NCBI GenBank assembly: GCA_947383005.1
Contig: CANDBT010000008.1
Location: forward strand, 59,774 to 123,773
Reading direction: 5' to 3'
DNA from: an uncultured bacterium
GTDB taxonomy: Bacteria; Bacillota; Clostridia; Lachnospirales; Lachnospiraceae
DNA length: 64,000 bases
Positions 40,922 to 49,441 of the stretch are shown one piece after another; positions within the stretch are counted from its first letter, which is position 1, and each line of letters begins with the position of its first letter. The notes under the pieces were generated by a model. That model worked only from the letters and a program-made list of their open reading frames with translations, did not search any database and was not told the DNA's origin. The position numbers and the translations under genes were made by a program.

Positions 40922-41944
40922 ATGAAAACCATCAGCGTTGTGGTGCCATGTTATAATGAAGAAGCCAATGTGGAAGCATTGGCGGCTGCTTTGCGGGATA
41001 TGTTCCGGATAGAGCTTCCTGCTTACCACTATGAAATACTTTTTATTGATAATGATTCAAAGGATGGCACCAGAGAGGCCATATGCCGACTGTGTGCGGA
41101 GGACCCGGCGATTAAGGCCATTTTTAATGCTAAAAATTTCGGACAGTTTAATTCTCCTTATTACGGCATGCTTCAGACTACCGGTGACTGTACGGTGTTG
41201 ATGGCGGCAGATTTTCAAGATCCGGTGGAAATGGTTCCCCGGTATGTGGAGGAATGGGAAAAAGGATATAAAATTGTCATCGGCATAAAAAAGTCCAGCA
41301 GGGAAAATAAATTGATGTATTGGCTGAGAGGATGTTATTATAAGTTGATTAAATGGCTTTCCGATGTGGAGCAAATCGAGCAGTTTACTGGTTTTGGACT
41401 GTATGATGCCCGATTTATTCAGGTATTGAGGGAACTGGATGATCCGACGCCGTTTCTGCGCGGAATTGTGGCGGAACTGGGATTTAGGCGCAAAGAAATA
41501 CCGTATGACCAGCCATTGAGACGTGCGGGGAAGACCAGCAATAATTTTTACCGGTTATATGATGCTGCCATGTTAAGCGTTACCTCCTATACAAAGGCGG
41601 GGCTGAGACTGGCTACATTTATCGGCGGTTTTAGCTGTATGTTCAGCATGGCTGTGGCGTTGGCTTATTTGATCATGAAGTTAGTCTGGTGGGATCGTTT
41701 TCCGGCGGGGATGGCGCCTATGCTGCTGGGAATGCTGTTTTTGGGGTCCGTGCAGATTTTTTTTATCGGAATGGTGGGAGAGTATATATTGGCGATTAAC
41801 CAGCGGATGATGAAACGGCCTCTGGTTGTTGAAGAGAAACGGCTGAACTTTGAGCCGGAATACGGAAGCGGGCAGGGAGAAAAAGGGCAGGGAGAGAAGC
41901 TGAAGAATTCAGAGAAAAAGGAAGTCATAACCAATGAAATATAA
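40922..41944 (+). CDS. Membrane-anchored family 2 glycosyltransferase (GtrB/DPM1-like)
   Basis: The 340-residue protein has the GT-A domain of the polyprenyl-phosphate glycosyltransferases: ISVVVPCYNEEANVEAL, ILFIDNDSKDGTREA, IFNAKNFGQFNSPYYGM and VLMAADFQDPVEMVPR (D-x-x-D). Two C-terminal membrane helices are at about residues 228-250 and 262-285 (LATFIGGFSCMFSMAVALAY, PMLLGMLFLGSVQIFFIG). These fit GtrB-like enzymes that load a sugar onto undecaprenyl phosphate. The C-terminal tail is charged with a short repeat (GQGEKGQGEK). GGAGGG precedes the ATG at 9 bp. It overlaps the next gene by 11 bp. Confidence 0.88.
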   Translation: MKTISVVVPCYNEEANVEALAAALRDMFRIELPAYHYEILFIDNDSKDGTREAICRLCAEDPAIKAIFNAKNFGQFNSPYYGMLQTTGDCTVLMAADFQDPVEMVPRYVEEWEKGYKIVIGIKKSSRENKLMYWLRGCYYKLIKWLSDVEQIEQFTGFGLYDARFIQVLRELDDPTPFLRGIVAELGFRRKEIPYDQPLRRAGKTSNNFYRLYDAAMLSVTSYTKAGLRLATFIGGFSCMFSMAVALAYLIMKLVWWDRFPAGMAPMLLGMLFLGSVQIFFIGMVGEYILAINQRMMKRPLVVEEKRLNFEPEYGSGQGEKGQGEKLKNSEKKEVITNEI

Positions 41945-44132
41945 AATTGACATAGTAAGGATACGGGAAAATTCTATAACCTTAAATGGCTGGGTTATCG
42001 GAAAAACGCCTCAGTCCAGGGCAGCCTTCCGTGTTGTCGGCGAAGATCGGAGGCCGGTGAAATTCCGTCATGTATCTACCCGGCGGGACGATGTGAGCCA
42101 GATTTATTATAAGCGTACTTATGATCGGGATTTTGGGTTTGATATCTGTTTTCCTTATGAGCGGGGGAAAAACTACTGGCTGCTTATCCGCTGTGACGGC
42201 AGGGTTGCCCGAATAAAGTTTAATGAGGAATTGATTGCCAAGAGATCCAGTGTCGCTTACAAACGGATGGAGAAAATCCGTGATCTGATGAATTGGGAAA
42301 CGGTTCGGGTAGCATGTGAGTTTGCGAGAAAGCACGGGTTGAAGGCTTTGTTTCTCAAATCCAAGCATAAGCTGCAGGGATTTGACAATGATTATGATTA
42401 CCAGGAATGGTATGAATTGACCAAACCGAGTCAGGAAGAACTGGAGCGGCAGAGGAAAGAAAAACTGCCTGTTCAGCCATTGCTTTCCGTGGTGATTCCA
42501 GCGTACAAAACGCCTGAGGATTATCTGCGGGAAATGTTGGATTCGATTCAGGCTCAGACTTACAGCAATTGGGAAGTCTGTGTGGTTAATGGAAGCCCGG
42601 AGGGACAAGGCCAGACAATTGAAAAAGTGATGAGCCAATATGCAAAAAGAGATTCCCGTTTTCGTTATAAAAATTTAGGAGAAAACAGAGGGATTTCCGG
42701 AAATACCAATGCGGCTATCGATATGGCTGAGGGGGGCTATATTGTTTTAGCGGATCATGATGATACGTTGCCGGAGCATGCCCTTTATGAGGTGGCTGCC
42801 GCTATTAATGTCCATCCCCAATGCGAGATGATTTATTCTGATGAAGATAAGCTGGACATGGATGGCGGCGCGTTGTTTGACCCGCATTTTAAACCGGATT
42901 TTAATGCGGATTTGCTGACCAGCGTCAATTATATCTGCCATTTGCTGATTGTCAAAAGGGAGCTTTTGGAACGGGTGGGCGGTTTCCGTCATGAATTTGA
43001 CGGGGCGCAGGACTATGATTTTATTTTCCGTTGTACGGAGGCTGCCAGGGAGATTTATCATATTCCTAAAGTCCTGTATCATTGGCGGTGTCATCAGCAA
43101 TCCACAGCCAGCAATCCGCAGAGCAAACTCTATGCATTTAGCGCTGGTTCGCGTGCAATTATGGCGCATTATGAGCGGTGCGGGATCCCGGCAGAAAAAG
43201 TGGAAAAGGGAGTGGATTATGGGATTTATCATACGACTTTCTGTATCCGGGATAACCCGTTGGTATCTGTGGTGATCCCGAATAAAGATCATCGAAAAGA
43301 TTTGGATCTTTGTATCCGTTCGATTTTGGAAAAGGCCACTTATAAGAATCTGGAATTTATTATTATCGAGAATAACAGTACAGAAAAGGAGACTTTTGCT
43401 TATTATCAGTCCATACAGAAGGAGTTTCCGCAGATACGGGTAGTGACCTGGGAGCGGGAATTTAATTATTCCGCTATCAATAATTACGGTGCGACTTTTG
43501 CCAAAGGAGAGTATCTTCTGTTTTTGAATAATGATACGGAAATCATAGAGCCGCGGCTTTTTGAGGAAATGCTGGGTTTTTGCCAGCGAAAGGAAGTGGG
43601 GGTTGTGGGCGCCAGGCTCCTGTACCAGGATGACACCATTCAGCATGCCGGAGTGGTAATCGGTTTTGGCGGTATTGCCGGGCATACGTTTATCGGCCTG
43701 CATCAGGCGGAGAACAGCTATTTCCATCGGGCAATGTGTGCTCAGGACTACAGTGCCGTGACAGCGGCGTGTATGATGACCAAGGCTGGAGTGTTCCGCC
43801 AGGTAGGAGGGTTTACGGAAGAACTGGCTATAGCTTTCAATGATATCGACTATTGCATGAAGGTACGGGCGGTTGGTTTTTTGGTGGTTTATGCACCTTA
43901 TGCCCTTATGTATCATTATGAATCCAAGTCCCGTGGGCTTGAGGACACACCGGAGAAAGAAGCGCGTTTTAATCGGGAAATTGCGATTTTCGCGCGCCGT
44001 TGGCCAGATATTCTGGCAAAGGGTGATCCTTATTACAATCCCAATCTGACTTTGCGAAAATCCAATTTTGCCTTGCGGGATTTGTTAAAGGAAAAAATCG
44101 GAGAGCCATATCGGCTGGAGGTAAGATTGTGA
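41934..44132 (+). CDS. Two-domain family 2 glycosyltransferase
   Basis: The 732-residue protein has an N-terminal beta-rich domain of about 130 residues (KIDIVRIRENSITLNGWVIGK). The first GT2 module covers about 180-420 (LSVVIPAYKTPEDYLREML, VCVVNGSPEGQGQTIE, IVLADHDDTLPEHALYE, YSDEDKLD). The second covers about 440-690 (VSVVIPNKDHRKDLDLCIRS, FIIIENNSTEKETF, YLLFLNNDTEIIEPRLFEEM, AIAFNDIDYCMKVRAVG). The layout resembles WsaE/RgpF-type bifunctional rhamnan or S-layer glycan synthases. It probably adds two linkage types in turn in the cytoplasm. It overlaps the upstream gene by 11 bp, and a further GT2 gene follows. Confidence 0.87.
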   Translation: MKYKIDIVRIRENSITLNGWVIGKTPQSRAAFRVVGEDRRPVKFRHVSTRRDDVSQIYYKRTYDRDFGFDICFPYERGKNYWLLIRCDGRVARIKFNEELIAKRSSVAYKRMEKIRDLMNWETVRVACEFARKHGLKALFLKSKHKLQGFDNDYDYQEWYELTKPSQEELERQRKEKLPVQPLLSVVIPAYKTPEDYLREMLDSIQAQTYSNWEVCVVNGSPEGQGQTIEKVMSQYAKRDSRFRYKNLGENRGISGNTNAAIDMAEGGYIVLADHDDTLPEHALYEVAAAINVHPQCEMIYSDEDKLDMDGGALFDPHFKPDFNADLLTSVNYICHLLIVKRELLERVGGFRHEFDGAQDYDFIFRCTEAAREIYHIPKVLYHWRCHQQSTASNPQSKLYAFSAGSRAIMAHYERCGIPAEKVEKGVDYGIYHTTFCIRDNPLVSVVIPNKDHRKDLDLCIRSILEKATYKNLEFIIIENNSTEKETFAYYQSIQKEFPQIRVVTWEREFNYSAINNYGATFAKGEYLLFLNNDTEIIEPRLFEEMLGFCQRKEVGVVGARLLYQDDTIQHAGVVIGFGGIAGHTFIGLHQAENSYFHRAMCAQDYSAVTAACMMTKAGVFRQVGGFTEELAIAFNDIDYCMKVRAVGFLVVYAPYALMYHYESKSRGLEDTPEKEARFNREIAIFARRWPDILAKGDPYYNPNLTLRKSNFALRDLLKEKIGEPYRLEVRL

Positions 44133-44180
44133 GGAGCCGGCAGCAGTTCAAGGATTATCTGGACTGTACAGGAAGCTGAG

Positions 44181-45179
44181 GTGTTTATGAAAAGTACAAC
44201 AATTATTATTCCCAATTATAATGGGCTTGAGTTTCTGGAGCCATGTCTGAATGCTCTGAAGAATCAGGAGTATCAGGATTTTGACGTCCTCGTGGTGGAT
44301 AATGGTTCTGACGACGGCAGCGTACAATGGTTAAAGGAAAAGCATATTCCCGCGTTGTTTTTGGCGGAAAATACTGGTTTTTCCGGTGCGGTAAACGCAG
44401 GGATACGGGAAGCGGCTACACCATATGTCATTCTCCTGAATAATGATACCGAGGCAGAACCGGGATACATCAGGCATTTGGTGAAGGCGATTCAGGTTTC
44501 ACCGAGGGTTTTTTCTGTCAGTCCTAAAATGATTCAGCTTTATCATAAGGATCGGATGGACGATGCCGGCGATATGTACAGCATAATGGGGTGGGCTTAT
44601 CAGAGGGGGGTAGGGCAGGAAACAGAAAGGTATAACCGTCCGTGTCATATTTTTGCCGCTTGTGCCGGCGGCGCAATTTACCGGAGACAGATTTTTGAGG
44701 AAATCGGGTATTTTGATGAAATGCACTTTGCCTATTTGGAAGATATTGATGTGGGATATCGGGCGAAAATAGCCGGATATTTTAATCTGTACTGCCCTCG
44801 GGCGGTGCTGTATCATGTAGGCAGCGGTACCAGCGGTTCCAAATATAATGCCTTTAAAGTTCGGTTGGCTGCCCGTAATACGGTTTATTTGAATTATAAA
44901 AATATGCCCCTGCTGCAGCTTCTGGTCAACAGTCTGCCTATAAGTGCAGGAATGGGGATAAAATACCTGTTTTTTAAAAAAATAGGTTTTGGCAGGGAGT
45001 ATTTATCGGGGCTTTGGGAAGGGATAAGAACTGTCCGAAAAACGAAGAAAGTTCCGTACAGGCCGCAGGATTTAGAAAATTATCTGGCTATCCAGTGGGA
45101 GCTGATATATGGGACAGCATTATATATTTATGAGTTTTTAAGGCGCCAAATGAGAAAGAAATGGGAAGCTGCTGATTGA
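44181..45179 (+). CDS. Family 2 glycosyltransferase (rhamnosyltransferase type)
   Basis: The 332-residue protein shows TTIIIPNYNGLEFLEPCLNAL, VLVVDNGSDDGSVQWL, LAENTGFSGAVNAGIREA and YVILLNNDTEAEPGY. MHFAYLEDIDVGYRAKIAGY follows, which are the standard motifs of the WbbL-like group of GT2 enzymes. The start is a GTG at 44181 with AGGAAG 5 bp upstream; an ATG two codons on (44187) is possible. It ends the main run of cytoplasmic glycosyltransferases and is separated from the initiating transferase by a 212-bp gap that contains repeat C copy 3. Confidence 0.88.
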   Translation: MFMKSTTIIIPNYNGLEFLEPCLNALKNQEYQDFDVLVVDNGSDDGSVQWLKEKHIPALFLAENTGFSGAVNAGIREAATPYVILLNNDTEAEPGYIRHLVKAIQVSPRVFSVSPKMIQLYHKDRMDDAGDMYSIMGWAYQRGVGQETERYNRPCHIFAACAGGAIYRRQIFEEIGYFDEMHFAYLEDIDVGYRAKIAGYFNLYCPRAVLYHVGSGTSGSKYNAFKVRLAARNTVYLNYKNMPLLQLLVNSLPISAGMGIKYLFFKKIGFGREYLSGLWEGIRTVRKTKKVPYRPQDLENYLAIQWELIYGTALYIYEFLRRQMRKKWEAAD

Positions 45180-45292
45180 TTGGCGGAGAAAATGTCAAAA
45201 GAATGTCGATTTAAGAGAAATTTAATGGAACAACAAGAGGAATTCGTGTATAATTGTACCGATTTAGGAATGGTTGGGGAGCTGCGTTTTTT

Positions 45293-45375
45293 ATGCACAC
45301 GGGCGCCCAAAGGAAGATGTCAGCTAAAGCTGACGGCGCCCGGCGGGTAGGGGAAAAATCTTCCCTGCTCGATTT
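45293..45375. repeat. Repeat C, copy 3
   Basis: TGCACACGGGCGCCC, an inner GTCAGCTAAAGCTGAC hairpin, GGCGCCCGGCGGGTAGGGGAA and TTCCCTGCTCGATTT. The GGGCGCC/GGCGCCC arms pair. It lies 17 bp before the sugar transferase gene. Confidence 0.75.
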
Positions 45376-45391
45376 CATAAGGTGATATACT

Positions 45392-46807
45392 ATGATAAAA
45401 GATAACCAAAAGAGATTGAATCGTCTGCATGTGGCTTTGGATGCGCTTGTCATTGTGGCGGTTTACGTCTTTAGCTGGTATATTCTAATCGGAAGCGGCT
45501 GGTTTCGAGGAGCCAATGAGGTTCTGAGTCCCAGAATATATCTGGGTGTGTTGGTAATTATAGCGCCAGCATATTTATTATTATATACTATTTTTCAGTT
45601 GTTTACTCCTAAGCGTGCCCAGGGGCGCCGGCAGGAGTTTGCTAATATCTGCAAGGCAAACCTGCTGGGATTGCTGTTGTTCGGGTTAGTGTTGTATTTG
45701 GGAGGGAAAAATCCGTTTTTTCAACATTTTTCCCGACGGTTGGTGGTCTTTTTCTTTTTCCTCAATACAGCAGCGGAAACGCTGGAACGAAATTTGATCC
45801 GCAATGTCCTCCGAACAATCCGCTCCAAAGGTTATAATCAAAAACATGTGCTGCTGGTTGGATATAGTAAAGCAGCAGAGGGATATATTGACCGGGTATT
45901 GGCGAATCCTGAGTGGGGATACCAGATCAAGGGAATATTGGATGATCATAAAGCCCATGGTGAAAGCTATCGGGGAGTGGAGGTGCTTAACGATACTCGT
46001 GGCCTGAAAGAAATTCTCGATATGAATTTGCTGGATGAGATTGCGATTACGTTGAGCATTAAGGATTACAGCGGATTGGAACGGATTGTTGCCGAATGCG
46101 AGAAATCCGGCGTGCATACCAAATTCATTCCGGATTATAATAAGTTTATTCCCACCCGTCCTTATATGGAGGATTTACAGGGGCTTCCGGTAATCAATAT
46201 CCGTCATGTGCCGTTGAATAACTTCCTGAATGCCGCCGTAAAGCGGATAGTGGATATTGTGGGAGCTGTGTTTGCTTTATTTTTGTTTGCCCCGGTGATG
46301 ATTTTTGCGGCGGCCGTTATCAAACTTACCTCTCCGGGGCCGATAATTTACAGTCAGGAGAGGGTAGGGCTGCACAACAGGCCCTTTAAAATGTATAAAT
46401 TTCGATCGATGACCGTACAGCCGCTGTCGAAAGAGAAGGGACAATGGACAACACCTCACGATCCGAGAGTTACTCCTATTGGCCGGCTGATTCGCAGTAC
46501 AAGTATTGATGAGATGCCTCAGTTATTTAATGTATTGGCAGGAAATATGAGTCTGGTGGGTCCAAGGCCGGAACGTCCGTTTTTTGTGGAGCGATTCAAA
46601 GAGGAGATTCCCCGTTATATGATTAAGCACCAGGTCCGTCCCGGAATGACCGGATGGGCGCAGGTCAATGGGTACCGGGGGGATACGTCTATTGAGAAAC
46701 GAATCGAGCATGATTTGTATTATATTGAAAATTGGACCTTGGGATTTGATTTTAAGATTTTGTTTTTGACTATTTTTAAAGGTTTTGTCAATAAAAATGC
46801 TTATTGA
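45392..46807 (+). CDS. Undecaprenyl-phosphate sugar phosphotransferase (WcaJ-type)
   Basis: This enzyme starts glycan assembly by moving a sugar-1-phosphate to undecaprenyl phosphate. The 471-residue protein has four N-terminal membrane segments (about residues 10-125) and a central Rossmann-like region (HVLLVGYSKAAEGYIDRVL, about 145-270). A fifth hydrophobic segment (VGAVFALFLFAPVMIFAAAVI) follows, and then the catalytic domain with SPGPIIYSQERVGLHNRPF, YKFRSM, STSIDEMPQLFNVL, MSLVGPRPERP and VRPGMTGWAQVNGYRG. The motifs are complete. It is probably the first step of the pathway encoded from 21 kb onward. The ribosome site AAGGTG precedes the ATG. Confidence 0.93.
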   Translation: MIKDNQKRLNRLHVALDALVIVAVYVFSWYILIGSGWFRGANEVLSPRIYLGVLVIIAPAYLLLYTIFQLFTPKRAQGRRQEFANICKANLLGLLLFGLVLYLGGKNPFFQHFSRRLVVFFFFLNTAAETLERNLIRNVLRTIRSKGYNQKHVLLVGYSKAAEGYIDRVLANPEWGYQIKGILDDHKAHGESYRGVEVLNDTRGLKEILDMNLLDEIAITLSIKDYSGLERIVAECEKSGVHTKFIPDYNKFIPTRPYMEDLQGLPVINIRHVPLNNFLNAAVKRIVDIVGAVFALFLFAPVMIFAAAVIKLTSPGPIIYSQERVGLHNRPFKMYKFRSMTVQPLSKEKGQWTTPHDPRVTPIGRLIRSTSIDEMPQLFNVLAGNMSLVGPRPERPFFVERFKEEIPRYMIKHQVRPGMTGWAQVNGYRGDTSIEKRIEHDLYYIENWTLGFDFKILFLTIFKGFVNKNAY

Positions 46808-47105
46808 TTGTTGTTTAATTGTTACTGTTCACAGGTACCCTGTGAACGTAACAGCATATGCCCATTTGAAATTGCCTACGGCGGTTCTAAGCGCCAGTGG
46901 CGTTTGTTCAAAACCGACCGAAACGGAGTGTGGACCGGGGCATATGCTTTAGCCCTATAACTGTATTGGCTCATGACTAATCATCGGAGTGATTAGTCAT
47001 GGTGTGAATAGTAACGTTTAATCTACTTTAATCGTAACCAGTTTGGGTGGGCGGAAAGATGCCTTCTCGCCCGAATTGTTACAATCTAACAAAGAGGTAT
47101 ATCGC
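46808..47105. repeat. Gene-free region of nested inverted repeats (includes repeat E copy 1)
   Basis: This 298-bp gap holds four palindromes. GTTCACAGG/CCTGTGAAC is flanked by TGTTAC/GTAACA (46820-46853, repeat E arms). AGCATATGCCC (46853-46863) pairs with GGGCATATGCT (46938-46948). A perfect 11-bp hairpin, ATGACTAATCA/TGATTAGTCAT, lies at 46973-47000. Near 47038 a GGGTGGGCGG / TCGCCCGAATTGTTAC pair resembles the arms of repeat B. One of these may terminate the polysaccharide transcript, but none has a clear T-run. Confidence 0.75.
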
Positions 47106-49169
47106 ATGAGCCATGGATATGATGATGAAATGAAACGTCCGACGGAACGCAGAAGCCGGAGAAACCAGAATCAGAGGGGAACAGGCGGACGCCGTATACC
47201 TTCTGGAGCGGAAAGACAGACAGAAGGTTTGAACGTGATGAACGGCAGTTCTCTGCGTTCTTCTCCCCGGAGCGCTTCCCGCCGTGGGGCGGCTCAGACG
47301 GCTGCAACGTCTGTAGGAGTGGGGAAAAGATCTGGGGGAAGCATGCCGAGACGGGCAAGGGACAATACCCGAAAAAGGACGCGGCGTCGGATCATTACGA
47401 TGATTGTGGCAGAATGCTTTGCCTTGGTTTTTATTTTTGGTTATGCTTATGTGTCACGGCTGCTCAATAAAGTGAATCGGCCGGAGATTAATATGGAAGA
47501 AGTACAGAATCAGGATCTGGATGTGGTGACCAGGGAAAAGCTGAAAGGGTATTGGACAATTGCCGTGTTTGGCGTGGATGCCAGAGATAAGGCGATCAAC
47601 AGTGGCACCAATTCAGATGTAAATATTATCTGTAATATTAATCTGGAAACAGGTGAAATCAAGCTGGTATCCTTGTTTCGTGACACATATCTGAATATTT
47701 CTAAAGAAGGTTCTTACAATAAGTTTAATCAGGCTTATTTTGTAGGGGGGCCGGAACAGGCTATGTCGGCGATGAACCGGAATCTGGATTTAAACATTTC
47801 GGATTATATTACCTTCAACTGGAAAGCCGTGGCAGATGCCATCAATATATTAGGCGGCGTGGATATTGAATTGAGTAATGCGGAGTTTTATTATATTAAT
47901 TCATTCATTACAGAGACGGTAAAAGTTACCGGTATTGGCTCCCAGCATCTTAGCCACGCAGGAATGAACCATTTGGACGGTGTCCAGGCCGTAGCTTACG
48001 GACGTCTCAGACTGATGGATACGGATTTTGCCAGGACGGAGAGGCAGAGGAAGGTTATCAAGCAGACTTTTGAAAAAGCGAAACAAGCGGATTTTGAGAC
48101 ATTAAACCGGGTATTGGGCACGGTATTTCCGCAGATTTCCACCAGTTTATGGGTGGATGATATCTATGTCAGCCTGAAAAACATTAATAAGTATCATTTG
48201 GGTGACAGTATGGGATTTCCGGCGGCAAGAGGAGATGTAAATATTCCTAAAAAGGGAGCATGTGTAATTCCGCAGACGCTGGAGACAAACGTCGTTAAGC
48301 TTCATGAATTTTTATTTGACACGGAAGAGTACACCCCGTCGGAAGCGGTAAAAAATATCAGTCAGAAAATAGCGGCCGATACGGGTATGTATAAAGAGGG
48401 TACTTATGTAAAAAGCGTAGATACTGACGGCGGAGTGATCCAGCCGCCCAAGGCGACAAAAGCGGCAGCGCAGGAATCGACAAGGAAGGCGGAGGAGGCG
48501 ACTAAAGCATCGGTGTCCGACGATAAGGAATATGAAGATATATATGTTTTGGACGCTGATGGGAAAAAAGTAAAAAAGACGATTGTCCGGGAAACGGATT
48601 CGGATGGCGATTATGTGAAGCAGGAGACAAATGCCGATGGAATTGCTGTAAATTGGGAAATAAATGAGGAAGGAAAGCTTGTGCGCAAGAGAGGAGGCAC
48701 GACGTCACCTACCAGCACAAGCGAGTCGGAAACGGCAGTTTGGCCGGGTGGCAGGGAAAGCGGCGGGCAATTGAATCCCGATGAAAGCAGTTCGCCGTAT
48801 GGTCCGACGACGGCTCCGGAAAACCCAGGTACACTTTCTCCGCAAAGACCAGGTGGCCATCCGACTGATAGTTCCGGAAGTCCGCAGCAGAGCAGGCCAT
48901 CTGCGCCGACAGAGTCGGAATCAGCATCGCGCAATTCTCTGGTGGGGCCGAGCGGCAGCGGAACTTTGACAGAAAGCGAAACTCCTTCTCAGAATGCTCC
49001 TGTCTCTGTGCCTAATACCAGTCCTGCCAGCCCGATTTCACCTGGCGGTCCGGGGCAGGGGACGACGCCGCTTCCCGGCGGAACAGGAGGTCCGCCGAAT
49101 GGTGCCGGGAGCACGGGCCCTACGAGCCAGGAGCCTGGTGGTTTTATAGCGGCGCCAGGTCAGCCTTAG
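47106..49169 (+). CDS. LCP (LytR-CpsA-Psr) family glycopolymer transferase
   Basis: LCP proteins move polyprenyl-linked glycopolymers onto peptidoglycan. The 687-residue product has a basic cytoplasmic N terminus of about 95 residues (many RR, SR pairs) and one membrane helix (IITMIVAECFALVFIFGYAYV). The LCP domain covers about 150-350: WTIAVFGVDARD, TNSDVNIICNINLETGEIKLVSLFRDTYL, YNKFNQAYFVGG and DYITFNWKAVADAINILGGVDIEL. HLDGVQAVAYGRLR and DFARTERQRKVI complete it, including the conserved arginines. The last 200 residues are Ser/Pro/Gly/Thr-rich, probably threading the wall. The ATG at 47106 has AGAGGT upstream. It lies next to the polysaccharide locus and is the natural candidate for attaching its product. 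Confidence 0.92.
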   Translation: MSHGYDDEMKRPTERRSRRNQNQRGTGGRRIPSGAERQTEGLNVMNGSSLRSSPRSASRRGAAQTAATSVGVGKRSGGSMPRRARDNTRKRTRRRIITMIVAECFALVFIFGYAYVSRLLNKVNRPEINMEEVQNQDLDVVTREKLKGYWTIAVFGVDARDKAINSGTNSDVNIICNINLETGEIKLVSLFRDTYLNISKEGSYNKFNQAYFVGGPEQAMSAMNRNLDLNISDYITFNWKAVADAINILGGVDIELSNAEFYYINSFITETVKVTGIGSQHLSHAGMNHLDGVQAVAYGRLRLMDTDFARTERQRKVIKQTFEKAKQADFETLNRVLGTVFPQISTSLWVDDIYVSLKNINKYHLGDSMGFPAARGDVNIPKKGACVIPQTLETNVVKLHEFLFDTEEYTPSEAVKNISQKIAADTGMYKEGTYVKSVDTDGGVIQPPKATKAAAQESTRKAEEATKASVSDDKEYEDIYVLDADGKKVKKTIVRETDSDGDYVKQETNADGIAVNWEINEEGKLVRKRGGTTSPTSTSESETAVWPGGRESGGQLNPDESSSPYGPTTAPENPGTLSPQRPGGHPTDSSGSPQQSRPSAPTESESASRNSLVGPSGSGTLTESETPSQNAPVSVPNTSPASPISPGGPGQGTTPLPGGTGGPPNGAGSTGPTSQEPGGFIAAPGQP

Positions 49170-49262
49170 AACAAAGAGTCCGGCTTGCCGGACTCTCGCG
49201 CCGGAGCGCGGCTGCGCCAGCAGCCATCTTCCTTTGCGCGGAGTGCGCATCCATGCGGAGCG

Positions 49263-49295
49263 TTTTTTCATAGGACGTACTTTCCTATGAAAAAA
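49263..49295. terminator. Bidirectional terminator-type hairpin
   Basis: TTTTTCATAGGA pairs perfectly with TCCTATGAAAAA (12 bp) around CGTACTT. A second GC-rich hairpin, GAGTCCGGC/GCCGGACTC, lies directly after the LCP stop. Between them is a GC-rich stretch with no gene. Confidence 0.75.
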
Positions 49296-49441
49296 TAAAG
49301 GTATCCGTCTGAGCGGTTACAGATGAATCTGTTCACATAGAAATTATAATTCCATCACAAATTTATCACAATTCGTTGTTATATTGATCAGGAAAGCAAA
49401 AATGATGTTGTTTACACCTGTTTCGGAAAGGGGATTATAAT

